Shown here: in pieces, positions 9,890-20,775 of the stretch | Numbering within the stretch: the stretch's first letter is position 1 | Layout: the number at the start of each line of letters is the position of its first letter | From: Eutreptiella sp. 'Long Island Sound 2002' | Taxonomy: Eukaryota > Euglenozoa > Euglenophyceae > Eutreptiales > Eutreptiaceae | Reading direction: 5' to 3' | Assembly: GCA_964036045.1 (NCBI GenBank) | Contig: OZ038381.1 | Span: forward strand, 135,872,306 to 135,936,305 | DNA length: 64,000 nt | Notes under the pieces: model-generated | Databases searched by the model: none | What the model was told of the DNA's origin: nothing | Seen by the model: only the letters and a program-made list of their open reading frames with translations | Translations under genes and position numbers: made by a program

Positions 9890-12800
9890 TTTGAGGTTTT
9901 TTGCAAGCTGGCCGAAATTGAGGCCAGCTTTTGGGCTCCATTGGAAACATCCATGTGTATATACACCTTTTAACGCTTCTGGCCGAAATTTCGGCCAGCT
10001 TCTTGGTTTAATGTTGAATAACTATACTCATTTTCATTTTTTTAAGGGCTGGCCGAAATTTCTCCCAGCTCTCTGCTCTAATCACCATTCATACACTTAT
10101 ACTGGGCTTTTTTTTGTTGGTGTGGCCGAAATTTCGGCCAGCATTTCCTCTTTCTGCGCATATCAGCAATTGTTTTCCCATCCAACACATTCTTCTTGGT
10201 TCCAGGGGTTCCACAAAACCGACCTATACACCACAAGTGAAAGAACAACAAAGATACGGTTCATTGAGCAGCAAACAAAACTACCCCCAAAGGATATACG
10301 TGTATTTCCTATTTTTATTAACCTGGCCGAAATTTCGGCCAGCTTTTCCAAGAACATCAAAACACATGGTCTTATTCACCAGACAGGCCCAAGCTGGCCG
10401 AAATTTCGGCCAGGTCCTTCAAAACTTTAAATAACGCCACAGAAATGGATACCTTTGAGGTTTTTTGGAAGTTGGCCGAAATTGAGGCCAGCTTTTCCAT
10501 TGGTTCCATTGGAAACATGCATGTGTATATCCACTTTTTAACGCTTCTGGCCGAAATTTCGGCCAGCTTTTTGGTTTAACGTTGAATGACTATACTCATT
10601 TTCATTTTTTTAAGGGCTGGCCGAAATTTCTCCCAGCTCTCTGGTCTAATCACTTTTCATACGCTCATATTCGGCTTTTTTGCCAGTGCGTGCCAAAAAA
10701 ATCAAAACACATGGTAGTATTCACCAGACAGGCCCAAGCTGGCCGAAATTTCGGCCAGGTCCTTCAAAACTTGAAATAACGTCACGGAAATGGATACCTT
10801 TGAGCTTTTTTGGAAGTTGGCCGAAATTGAGGCCAGCTTTTCCATTGGTTCCATTGGAAACATGCATGTGTATATACACCTTTTAACGCTTCTGGCCGAA
10901 ATTTCGGCCAGCTTTTTGGTTTAGTGTTGAATGACTATACTCATTTTCATTTTTTTAAGGGCTGGCCGAAATTTCTCCCAGCTCTCTGCTCTAATCACCT
11001 TTCATACACTCGTATCCCGCTTTTTTGCCGGTGTGGCCGAAATTTCGGCCAGTGTGTCCCATTTCTGCGCATATTAGCAATTGTTTTCCCATCCAAAACA
11101 TCTGGCCGAAATTTCTGCCAACTTGCAATTCTTGCTGTGCATAAATATTACACCGTACACTCCTATAAAGCTGCTTTCTTCTCACAGCGTTAATGTCTTC
11201 TGGTAATACTATAACTGTCATGCTCGTATGGGGTGTGTGCCACGCATTGCCACTGTTTTGTGTGTACATTCTCTGTTTTGCATTTTGCTGGCCGAAATTT
11301 CGGCCAAAGTTGCCTTATGTGGACCCCTGATTCCAAATGACACACATTTCTGGCCGAAATTTCGGCCAGCTTCTCGGCAACCCAATTTTGAACAGTGGTT
11401 TCACATCCAGTGCATGGCTGGCCGAACTTTCGGCTATGGTATTCCATCATTCGTGTCAAGACGTCGATTTTGGGCCATTTTGTGTTGAATTGCGCTTGTT
11501 ATTGCCACTTTTGTTATTTCTCCTTCCATGAAATCCCCTGCTGTAGCATCCTTTTTTATGAACGAGCCTGCACTGGATTCACAGGAGGTGCTTATTTCCC
11601 CTCCAGCTGAAGCTGCGTCCGAAAATGGGCAATCCCAACCTGCCCATCAACCGGACGGGGATAAGGCAAGCACAGAGGGACTTCAAGGGAAGCCTAAGGC
11701 ACCACCAATGAAAAATTCATCAACCACCATCACGTTATCCGACTGGGTCACGTCAACAACCAAAATAAAAGTTTTCTTTGACCAAATTGTAATAGACCAC
11801 GACCGAAGCATTGGCCACGTCCATAAATTATCCGAGGATCGTGTGCAGCGGCGCTATGACGATCTCAAGGCCGCACCGCCTGTGGATTACATCCAAGATC
11901 TTCTTTTTTATAAAGTCATTCGTATGTCTCTTGTTGCCTACTGCCATTCCCAACGGGTTATATTGTTTGCCGGTACGAAGGTTGGCCGAAATTTCGGCCA
12001 GCATCTGCGTCCCTAAGTGTTTTTGGTGTACTGCTATTGTTTTTTCCCATAGCCTGTGTGGATTTGTCAGTTGGCAAGTATTTGCTTGTCATTGAGTGTG
12101 GTACATTGTACACCATCTTCAAATGTCAGTGCACCTGTGTTCTTTGCGCATGTCTACCGTCATAGGTATCCATTTCGGTGACGTTACTTCAACTTTTGAA
12201 GGACCTGGCCGAAATTTCGGCCACCTTGGGCCTGTCCGGTGAATAAGACCATGTGTTTTGATGTTCTTGGAAAAGCTGGCCGAAATTTCGGCCAGGTTAA
12301 TAAAAATAGGAAATACACGTATATCCTTTGGGGGTAGTTTTGTTTGCTGTTCAATGAACCGTATCTTTGCTGCTCTTTTACTTGTGGTGCATAGGTGGCT
12401 TTTGTGGAAACCCTGGAACCAAGAAGAATGTGTTGGATGGGAAAACAATTGCTGATATGCGCAGAAAGAGGAAATGCTGGCCGAAATTTCGGCCACACCA
12501 ACAAAAAAAGCCGAATATGAGCATATGAATGGTGATTAGAGCAGAGAGCGGGGAGAAATTTCGGCCAGCCCTTAAAAAAATGAAAATGAGTATAGTCATT
12601 CAACACTAAACCAAAAAGCTGGCCGAAATTTTGGCCAGAAGCGTTAAAAGGTGTATATACACATGCATGTTTCCAATGGAACCAATGGAAAAGCTGGCCT
12701 CAATTTCGGCCAGCTTCCAAAAAAGCTCAAAGGTATCCATTTCTGTGGGGTTATTTCAAGGTTTGAAGGACCTGGCCGAAATTTCGGCCAGCTTGGGCCT

Positions 12801-13345
12801 GTCTGGTGAATAACACCATGTGTTTTGATGTTTTTGGACCCGACTGGCAGAGAAGCCGAATATGAACGTATGAAAGGTGATTAGACCAGAGAGCTGGGAG
12901 AAATTTCGGCCAGCCCTTAAAAAAATGAAAATGAGTATAGTCATTCAACGTTAAACCAAAAAGCTGGCCGAAATTTCGGCCAGAAGCGTTAAAAAGTGGA
13001 TATACACATGCATGTTTCCAATGGAACCAATGGAAAAGCTGGCCTCAATTTCGGCCAGCTTCCAAAAAAGCTCAAAGGTATCCATTTCTGTGGGGTTATT
13101 TCAAGGTTTGAAGGACCTGGCCGAAATTTCGGCCAGCTTGGGCCTGTCTGGTGAATAACACCATGTGTTTTGATTGTTTTGGCACAAACTGGCCGAAATT
13201 TCGGGCAGGTTCATAAAAAAAGGAAATACACGTATATGCTTTGGGGGTAGTTTTATTTGTTTTTCAATGACCCATATTTTTGCTGTTCTTTTACTTGTGC
13301 TGTATACGTGGGTTTTGTGGTAACCCTGGAACCAAGGGGTAAAAG
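9890..13345. repeat. Array of about 30 GGCCGAAATTTCGGCC palindromes
   Basis: Perfect and variant copies (GGCCGAAATTGAGGCC, GGCCGAAATTTCTCCC) recur throughout E. In the arms, successive sites are usually 68-79 bp apart, for example near 10818, 10891, 10961 and 11034. The right half is largely the reverse complement of the left. Apparent peptides such as AEISAS or GRNFGQ in all frames are only translations of the palindrome. Confidence 0.9.
11528..12016 (+). CDS. Unknown protein in the centre of element E
   Basis: 162 codons from ATG 11528, the only long frame in E not made of palindrome. The N-terminal third is Pro/Ser/Glu-rich; the middle reads DWVTSTTKIKVFFDQIVIDH and YIQDLLFYKVIRM. A GTATGT at about 11923 could be a splice donor, in which case the last residues, which include a translated palindrome (GRNFGQ), are intronic. 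No catalytic motif or family is recognised. It lies between the two fold-back arms, where an element's own gene would be expected. Confidence 0.4.
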   Translation: MKSPAVASFFMNEPALDSQEVLISPPAEAASENGQSQPAHQPDGDKASTEGLQGKPKAPPMKNSSTTITLSDWVTSTTKIKVFFDQIVIDHDRSIGHVHKLSEDRVQRRYDDLKAAPPVDYIQDLLFYKVIRMSLVAYCHSQRVILFAGTKVGRNFGQHLRP

Positions 13346-13637
13346 TAATAATAGATAGACCTCCCCCCCCCCCTACTAAAGGAATGCAATGGTCTAAATG
13401 TAAAATACCACCATATTTTTGTGATTTCGTATCTTTATTTCGAAAATTTCTGTGTAGCTAGAAATAGAAATAACGGCATATATTTCACATACATACCTTC
13501 ATTTTGCCTATTGCCACCGGGGGGGGATAGATACCCCCAAAATAACACCCCTTTTCACATACTTTTCTCCTCACTACAACATGGACTTCCGTGGGCCATA
13601 GCGCCAGGTGGGGGGCGGGCAACTTGTGACGCCTAAG

Positions 13638-13866
13638 ATTGTGTGCTTTTGTCGTGCTATCTTCGCCCAAAGTGAGATGCAACAAATGTGGGCAAATTAC
13701 AGGTTTGAAGTAGCCACATGGTTCAACACATTTGGTGAGATTCACGAGAATGTGAAATTCGCACGAATTTCGTACGAATTCGTACGAAATTCGTACGAAT
13801 TTACACTCATTTCCACTGTTTCGCTTTCTCACAGCTCTCAAACTCTTTGCGCATCTTCTTTTGACC
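13638..13866 (+). promoter_or_regulatory. Element C leader with TTCGTACGAA array
   Basis: Continues the C left end after E. Bases 13757-13800 hold cgtacgaaatt/aatttcgtacg units repeated every 11 bp, followed by tttccactgtttcgcttt and cacagctctcaaa just before ATG 13867. The same leader precedes ATG 59735, so it is probably the promoter and 5' leader of the first C gene. Confidence 0.55.
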
Positions 13867-15570
13867 ATGTCCCAGCAGACTATGTCCCAGCTCGCTAGCT
13901 TGGTCTGGCGCCCCGACCCCGCAGCCGACACCTTCGCCCACTACCAAGCCCTCCCCGTCGCCAACCATTAATTGGAGGAGACGACATACGAGTCGGGGGC
14001 ACTGGGGGTGGACGGTGTTGTGGGCTGGGTAGCATCCCTCGACCCCTCCCCCGATGTGATTCACATCGACCTGCGCAGGCCCACCCGCAACTCCTGTCTT
14101 GGGGGGAAGGCCTGGGCCACAGGTTCATCATCCGACCACTCCTTTTTCCCCTTCTCCTGGCACCGTGCGCACCCCCGGTGGTGGGATGATTTGAGCAGCG
14201 CCCCTTTCCATCCCACCATCCCCCCACAGGTGCACATCCCCGACATCACCCACCCCACCTTCTACAGTACAAGTTCTTTGCAATGGTACCGTGGTGCCTC
14301 ATGCGCCCCCCCCTTCATTTCGAGTGAACCCCCCCCTCCGCACTGAACCCCTTCCTGACCCCCCTCATGGGGTGATGGGCAAGCTGGCCCGACCCCGCCC
14401 CCGATAGGGTTGGCCCCTCCCAGCCGCCCCTCAACTTTGTTGATGGGAACGGCTACATTGTGCTTCGGGGGCTTGTGGAAGCACGGGATTGCGAGGTGGG
14501 GTGGAACAAGGTGATGAAGGCGTGGGGCAGCGCCGACCAAAAAGTCGTCTGAAAAATTTTTGAGCTGCTTTTCAACGCCTCTCGGAGTGAAGATCAGGCA
14601 AGGGATCCTGAGCTCCCCCGGCGTTGGCAAAGCAAAAGCACCTGGGGCCTCTCCGCAAGAAGTTCCAGCCCCCCCCCCCCCCACCGAAAGTGTCCCTCAG
14701 GTTGGGGACCTCCACCCCGTGACGCCGGGCAGCGTCAACGTGGCGAGTGTGGGGAGTGGGGCCCAGCCCCCCCACTCCGATGTCGCCACCCACCCCGAGG
14801 TGCTCCCCCCCGACAGCAGGGACATCTCGGGGTGCCACCTGAGTAGCTTCCTCTGCTTGTCAGAGGACTACCAGGGGGCGGTGCACACGGGCGGACCCCT
14901 GGGGGAGGCGGGGGAGGCGCGCTGGGACACCACTCAGCTGCAGAGGGGGGGCATTCTGCTGATGGTGGCCACCAGCCGCCACCATAGGTTGCCCTCCCCC
15001 CCCTACCGCCAAGGATGGGCTGCAGGGGGCTCTTTTTAACTTGTGGACCCCCGACCCCCGGCACCGCCACCACCAGCCCAACACCACGCACCTGGACCCC
15101 ACCCCCCCCAAGGTGGCCCCGGACGTTGTTGGGGATTTGTCTAGCTGGGACTTCCACAGCGTGGATCGGGTGTTGTGGGAGGGGAAGCGGGCGGTTAGGA
15201 GGGTCCGGTTGTGGGAGGGGGGTGCTGCCCAGGCCTTCTTCGCCGACGCCCCCGAGGCGGTCCCGGCCGGCCCCCCCACCTGCCCCTTCCACCCCACCTT
15301 CCTCTCCCGGTCAGCCCCGGCCTCCGACCTCGCCGTCATGGAGGTCGATGAGCAGTGCATGCTCTTCTTCGTGGGGAGCGTGCACTAGATCGAGGTCTGC
15401 AAAGTGGACAACGTCAATGAGGAGTGGGAGATCCACTTCGCCATGTCGGGCGTTGCTCCCCCTGGGCGGCCGACCACGCTGTGGCATCGGGGGAACACGG
15501 CCCCAGCGTGGCCGTCGCCCAGATGCTCGAAGACCGGGGCATGGTCAATCACATGCCCATGTGATTGCAA
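13867..15570 (+). pseudogene. Large 2OG-Fe(II) dioxygenase-like protein, element C
   Basis: ATG 13867 (MSQQTMSQLASL) with a TAA at about 13969, an internal deletion near 14125 compared with 59735-60128, and several later frame changes. The pieces align with the D gene at 29031-31030: LGGKAWA against LLGKSWM, WWDDLSSAPFHP against WWESLSACPIIP, CHLSSFLCLSEDYQGAVH against GHLSMMLVLSDKYHLEVH, and LQRGGILLMVATSRHHRL against FQRGDMVLFASTVRHRGL. This places HxD at HSD (about 14780) and the distal His at about 14980. The 3' part (CPFHP...) matches the C-terminal D domain. It would be an iron-dependent oxygenase if intact; the substrate is unknown. Confidence 0.6.
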
Positions 15571-15869
15571 GGTGTGCTTGCTTTTTTTTTCCTTTGTTTA
15601 TTGGCAAATTGGACGAAATTCACCTGAAATTCGTACGAAACTCGTACGAATTTCACGTGAATGAATGTACCTGCGGCTCACTTGGAAATGTGAAGTTGGG
15701 GCTCAGTTGGAGCTAAAACGGCTCATTTGGAGCTAAGTGGTGTTTTTCCAGGGGTTTAATGTGAAAACTTGTGGCTTTCGGGGGTGGGTTGGGGTTTTGG
15801 AATGTCCCCAAAGGGATACCAATCCCTAGGCCAAGAGGATTTCACCGGGGGGGGTTTCTTTTTTTCGAC

Positions 15870-16027
15870 GGCTCAGTTGACTGAGCACCCCGACTGAGCC
15901 GTCACTGAGCCGTCACTGAGCCGGCTAAGTGAGCGCTCAGTGAGCGCTTAGTGAGCGCGCCAAATGGCTCAGTGAGCGCTCAGTGAGCGCTTAGTGAGAG
16001 CTAATTGGGGGCTCACTCAGGGCTCAC
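15870..16027. repeat. GAGCGCTCA array, D left end
   Basis: Tandem units such as cactgagcgctcagtgagcgc with a period near 11 bp and variants (gagccgtcactgagccgtcac). Similar arrays lie at 26355-26530, 28720-28800 and 31131-31260. This is the signature palindrome of family D. Confidence 0.85.
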
Positions 16028-16412
16028 TTAACATGCACGGGCCAAATCATCCATCATAAGCACGTACTTGGTCCTTTGTCGCAATGCACGTTCCACAAGC
16101 CTCCTCACCATGTTCTCTCTCCCCTTCCTCTCCCGCCGGGCACGTGACCAAGTCATGCACCGTCGTTGGAACCCCCTTTGCTTGGTCACAGCCCTACTCT
16201 CCACCTCCCAACCTTCCTTGCGGAGGTCGTCATCTAGTGAGTGGTTATCCACCACACACTGCAAGCCCGACCTATCATTCAGGCAACTAACCCCCCCACT
16301 ATTCCTAAGCATCCGTTTCAGTCGCACATGGCTGCCCTCCAATGCAAAGCAACTAAACCTTGCAATGGTCCCCCACCGTGCAACATACGCATACATGTGG
16401 TCAACTCACATG
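16028..16412 (-). pseudogene. DDE-type transposase, D family, C-terminal part
   Basis: Minus-strand frame ending at 16028. DHMYAYVARWGTIARFSCFA LEGSH aligns with the C-family transposase at 33900-34020, including the E..H..LKRMLRNSGG segment that probably supplies the catalytic Glu. It then reads VVDNHSLDDDL. The 5' edge at 16412 is the PB insertion; the rest of the gene resumes at 24439. At the join the codon expected to be Trp is TGA. Confidence 0.65.
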
Positions 16413-16489
16413 TTCCATTGTCTACAGAGGGGACGTTTGTGTCCGGAAGCGCTCCGCGCGGCACAATACGTGCTGCGCGTGTTGCTTCA

Positions 16490-16932
16490 TAACACGCAGC
16501 ACGCGCAGCACGTGCAGAACGCAAACAACACACGCATCACGCGCAGAACGCGCAGAACGCGCAGCACGGCCTTCTAGAGGCAGACTTAGAAGCAGACTTC
16601 CGGCACGCGCAAAACGCGTAGCACGCGGAGCACGTCACTATTGCACACGCGCGCACTTTTGGGGGGCCGCGTCCTCACAGTTTGGGTATCCAGCCTACGC
16701 GGTTGTCCCCCAGGGTTCACACTGGTCCCACGGGTAGGGATGGCAGAGGCTTGGCGGCCATGAAGTTCACGATTCCACCACGCCCGCCCTCCACCACCTT
16801 CTCCTTCCTAATCTTCGTCATCCTCCATGTCCTCGTCCTCTTCCCGGTCACTCTCCTCCTCCTCCTCACTCTCTTCCTCCTCATCCTCCTCCCCCTCCTC
16901 CTCACTCTCCTCCTCCGTGTCATCCTCACTCT
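16490..16932 (-). pseudogene. 3' remnant of a PB transposase gene
   Basis: On the minus strand, 16720-16930 encodes an Asp/Glu/Ser-rich tail like the acidic C terminus at 6330-6450. It is followed by sequence matching the PB 3' flank: ggccgccaagcctctgccatcc, then gaggacgcggccccccaa, then intron-like gcgttctgcgcg words (16490-16640). The Cys-rich and DDE parts are absent. Confidence 0.65.
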
Positions 16933-17352
16933 TGTACCCTTCGTGAACCGGCCGTTTGAATCCAAGATTCACGGTACCGTGAATTTCACCTATTTTTGCT
17001 GTTTTTTGCTCATAACTTGGTGCCATTGTGTGCTTTTGTCGTGCTATCTTCGCCCAAAGTAAGATCCAACAAATGTGTGCAATTTAGAGGTTTGAAGTAG
17101 TCGCATGGTTCAACACATTTGGTGAGATTCGCGTGAATGTGAAATTCACGCACCCAAATTCACGCATAAATTCACGCTAGATTCACAGATTCACGAGAAT
17201 GTGAAATTCGCACGAAATTCGTACGAGTTCGTACCAATTTCGTACGAATTTGGTGCGAATTCGTACGAATCGGCCCCAATTTTGTCTTGTCACTGCCATT
17301 TTTTGCACACATTGGATATTGAACAATTTGTTTTGTAGATCCCTGGATACAC
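16933..17352 (+). repeat. Left end of a second C copy
   Basis: TGTACCCTTCGTGAACCGGC at 16933, followed by the same 400 bp as at 9606-9702 + 13638-13800 without element E. It carries the empty E site (17013-17040) and a TTCGTACGAA array (17200-17275). It is cut at about 17353 by other repeat DNA. Confidence 0.8.
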
Positions 17353-17520
17353 GCTAGCACGCACAATTTCGTTCTAGCCTAAAATGACATCGCGAGGGCA
17401 TTCTAGCCTACAACATCTAGCTAGAACGTAGACTAGAACAGGAATCATTCTAGCCTAGATGTATTCTACACTAGAACACAAATAACAAATCAAAACAATA
17501 CACATTACATTTCTTAATCT
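17353..17520 (+). repeat. CTAGAAC-rich end resembling element F
   Basis: Begins cacgctagcacgcac and contains repeated ttctagcctag and ctagaac words like the F ends at 55593 and 58440-58519. The matching right end was not found. Confidence 0.45.
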
Positions 17521-17706
17521 TTGTTGCATTGCCGACAAATTCGTTGGGAAGGGCATAGGTTATAGGTGATAGTGGATGCAGTGGTGGGGGGGTCCGTTGG
17601 GGTCAAACCATTGTTGCACTGCTCACACAGTTGTTGGGAAGGGTAAAGGTTATAGTTGCTAGTAGATGCATGAGGGTGGGGTGGGGGGGTCCATTGGGTC
17701 AAACCA
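17521..17706 (+). repeat. Two-unit tandem repeat (90 and 96 bp)
   Basis: Units 17521-17610 and 17611-17706 both start ttgttgca and end gtcaaacca, with ttgggaaggg and a G-run plus gtcc inside. No coding potential. Bases 17707-18030 hold a G-rich run and nothing I recognise. Confidence 0.75.
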
Positions 17707-18029
17707 TAGGAGCGTAATCAACCACGTCTAGGGTTGGGAGGGGGGGGGGGGCAAGGAGACCCCCCACTTACAGCCCCTGAGTGTCTGGGTGTGGGGTTAT
17801 GAGGGTGTCTTGCTTGTTGCAGTGCGGTTAAGGTTAGGGAGGGTATCCTTTTTCTCTTCACAGGTTTTGTGTATCCCCATGGCTCTCATGTGCTAGTTGC
17901 TCATGCTTTGGCAGCAAATAATCATTCCTCTCAGTATGCTCCCAGCACTGGCCGTCAACACTTGGCAGGGTGACCGCAAGTGCTGGGCCATCTCTGCCCC
18001 AACATTTGACGTGATCTGTGCTGATATGA

Positions 18030-18226
18030 AAGCAAACAGGTATGTGTGTGTTTGTGTTTGGTTGTGTGTGTTTGTGTATGGGTGTGTATGGGTGTGTGTG
18101 TGTGTGTGTGTGTTTACGTGTGGGCGTTGGCGTGTTCGCATAGTGTGTGTGTGTGTGTCTGTGTGTGTGTGCCGGGGGGCAGGTGTAGGGAAATGTGTGT
18201 GCTTGGTTCTTTGGTCACCTCACGCC

Positions 18227-18257
<31 letters not shown>

Positions 18258-19370
18258 TGTGTGTGTGTGTGTGTCTGTGCGCTGTGTGTGTGTGTGTGTA
18301 TGTTTGTGTGTGTGCCGGGGGGGCAAGTATAGGGAAATTTGTGTGGATGTGGGGACTTCGGTACATGCATAGGTGGTGTTGGTGTGGCTTTTCTGCCAGT
18401 GTCTTGCAAAAATGGTACGAAATTCGTACGAAATTCGTGCGAAATTCGTACGAATTTCGTACGAAAAGTGCCTCACAGATAGGTACTGTGAATGTGGTTG
18501 TTACGAAATTCGTACGAATTTCGTACGAATTTCGTACGAATTTCGCACGAAGTTCAAACAATTTGCATGAACTTGTGTCATTTTTGTGTGTGTGTGGGTG
18601 TGCGTGGTCAGAGGGGTTGTTGTTTGTGTGGGCGTGGGTGCATGGTGTGTGCGTGCCTGGGTGATATGTGCATGCATTGGTGGTTCTTGGGTTCTTGGGT
18701 GGTTTTGTTGAATCATGTGGGATGATACTTTTGTGCCGTTTGTAGTTTGTGAATGTCTGTCGTTTGTGTTTGTTGCTGCTGATTGTCATGATGTGTGTGT
18801 AATGCCTCCTTTTCGGCTGTGTTGGTATCGCTGTTTTGCTTGCTGCTTGTTGTGCTTTGTGTGTCGGCTGCTTCTCACTGGTGACTGTTGCTGATGATCT
18901 GACTGTGTTGTTCTTCTGTGTTGTTGTTGTGTTGCTGTGCTATGTGCTATGGGTGGGTGTGGATGGTTGGATGGGTGGCTGCCTGTTGTTGAATCATCTG
19001 GGACACTACTTTTGTGCTGTTTGTAGTTTGTGACTGTCTGTCGTTTGTGTTTGTTGCTGCTGATTGTCATGATGTGTGTGTAATGCCTTCTTTTCGGCTG
19101 TGTTGGTATCGTTGTTTTGCTTGCTGCTTGTTGTGCTTTGTGTGTCTGCTGCTCCTCATTGGTGACTGCATGCAAATAGTTCGAAATTCGTACGAAATTC
19201 GTACCAAGTTCGTACGAATTTCGTACAAGTTTCGTGCGATCTTCGTACGAATTTCGTACTATTTTTGCAGGACACTGCACGAAGAGCCACACCAGCACCA
19301 CCTATGCATGCAACAAAGTCCCCACACCCACACACATTTCCCTGTACCTGCCCCCCCGGCACACACACAC
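18030..19370. repeat. TG-rich fold-back with internal TTCGTACGAA arrays
   Basis: Left arm (about 18180-18415: tgtaggg, ggtacatgcataggtggtgttgg, gtcttgcaaaaat) is complementary to the right arm (about 19255-19365: atttttgcaggacac, caccacctatgcatg, ccctgtacc). The arms are capped by long TG/CA runs. Just inside are 11-bp-period arrays (18417-18475, 18503-18550, 19180-19262). The middle holds a direct repeat of about 185 bp (18706-18890 and 18987-19168, offset 281). No credible gene. Confidence 0.7.
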
Positions 19371-19395
19371 CCACAAACACACACACACACACACA

Positions 19396-20200
19396 CACAA
19401 TGGATGTGTCACGGTTAAATGTTTAGGGGAGGGGGGTTCTGTGTGTGTGTATGTGTGTCTGCCTGTGCACGTGTCTGTGGATGGGTTTGTGCGGATGCGT
19501 GTATGTGGGTCGGTGTGTCCATGTGTAGTTGGGTGTGTGGTTGTGTGTGTTTGTGTGTGCGCGTGTGTTGGTGTGAGGTGCGGGAAGGGTGTGTGTGTGT
19601 GTGTGTGTGAATGGCTTGTGCGTATATGTGCATGGTTTGGTGCTCCTCACATCCTCACCCCCCCACACACACAGGCGCACGCCCACACCCGGAAACAAAC
19701 AGACAATCGTACATGTACCCCCCCCCCCCACACACACACCCACATGCCATTAGTGGAATGAAGCCGCCCTGCCACCCCACCCACACCCACACCCACACAG
19801 ACCGCCCAGCCACACATACGCACACACACCTGCATAGTGGATGTGTCGTGGTTAGGTATGTGGGGCGGGATCATTGTGGGTGTGTTTATGTGTGTGTGTG
19901 TGTGTGTGTGTGTGTGGATTGGTTTGTGCGCGTGGGTGCGTGTTTGTGTGTGGGTGTGTATCCATGGGTGTGAGGTTTGGGACGGGTTTGTGTGCGTATG
20001 TCGTCGGGTGGCCCCCACATCCTCACACATACCAACACACAGACGCATGCCCGCACGTAGAAACAAACAGGACCTCATGCATCCACCCACATGCAAACCC
20101 AACCATACACCCATACACAAACCCACACAAATCCACACACCCCACACAAAGGCACACCCACACACATGTGCACATGTTGCATGTAGCCAGGGTGCCTGCA
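19396..20200. repeat. Two direct TG/CA-rich units of about 440 bp
   Basis: Units start near 19398 (atggatgtgtcacggttaa) and 19838 (tggatgtgtcgtggttag). Each runs through TG repeats, an acatcctca word, CA repeats and aaacaaacag. Low-complexity frames here are not genes. Confidence 0.6.
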
Positions 20201-20263
20201 GGGGTGCATTGGGGGGGGGGGGTACCCTGGGTGTTAGGACGAATGAGGGGGTGCACAAGGGTG

Positions 20264-20520
20264 AAATTTGTATGAATTCACATGAATTCACACGAAATTC
20301 GTACGAAATTCATACGAAATTCGTGCGAATTTCGTACGAATTCATGTGAATTCACGCCTGTGAATGGGCTACAGGCTTGCCGGGTTTCGGCACCTCTCGT
20401 TTTGGGCACGGTTCGGACATGATGGATGCTTTTGGGGCGGGACTTTCATTGGATGATGCATAATGAAGCCGCGGGAAGAATTTTGGCCCCTCAAATCCTT
20501 CGGAAGGATCCAAAAATATG
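20264..20520 (+). repeat. Truncated C right end
   Basis: TTCGTACGAA array (20270-20350) followed by the diagnostic ggctacaggcttgccgggtt, gatggatgcttttggggcgg and ggaaggatccaaaaatatgg words that precede the C right ends at 34698, 37794 and 45506. It lacks the last ~85 bp. Bases 20521-20775 hold nothing I recognise. Confidence 0.75.
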
Positions 20521-20775
20521 GCATTATTGTACAGCCAAGAAACCGGTATAGCTACCACATATTACGACGCCACTAGTCCGGTGCCTGTTGAGAAAAAGCG
20601 CCTGTCTGCGCTGGAACTTACCAAGGGGGGACCCGCAAAGCGGGCTGCGAACTCTGCCGCCCCCGGGACTCGTCGGGGTCCGGCCATCCCGGACTCGGTT
20701 CCCCAAGCGGGGAGAAAAACCCATGGGACCCCTCCCCCTCCCACCCTTCCTCCCCCTCCCAGCCCTCCCAACCCT

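Larger units (their letters stand above)
9703..13637. mobile_element. Element E: 3.9-kb inverted-repeat element with 5-bp duplication
   Basis: Termini are perfect 25-bp inverted repeats starting CTTAGGCGTCACAAGTTG (9703-9727 and 13613-13637). Both flanks are ATTGT (9698-9702, 13638-13642). The uninterrupted site survives at 17013-17040 (tggtgccattgtgtgc), so the boundary is certain to the base. The arms also fold back on each other (about 9890-11110 against 12160-13345). Transib elements make 5-bp duplications but have CACWRTG ends, which these are not. No transposase is recognised, so it may be non-autonomous. Confidence 0.9.

Noticed and set aside
9890-13345. Many overlapping reading frames with AEISAS, GRNFGQ and WPKFRPA repeats
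   Set aside because: These are six-frame translations of the GGCCGAAATTTCGGCC palindrome and not proteins; only 11528-12016 has other content.
9890-13345. CRISPR-like regularly spaced palindromes
   Set aside because: Spacers are themselves repeated and inverted, the unit is a 16-bp palindrome, there are no cas genes, and the genome is eukaryotic.
18030-20200. Long Cys/Val and His/Thr-rich frames
   Set aside because: They translate TG and CA simple repeats; no start context or conservation.
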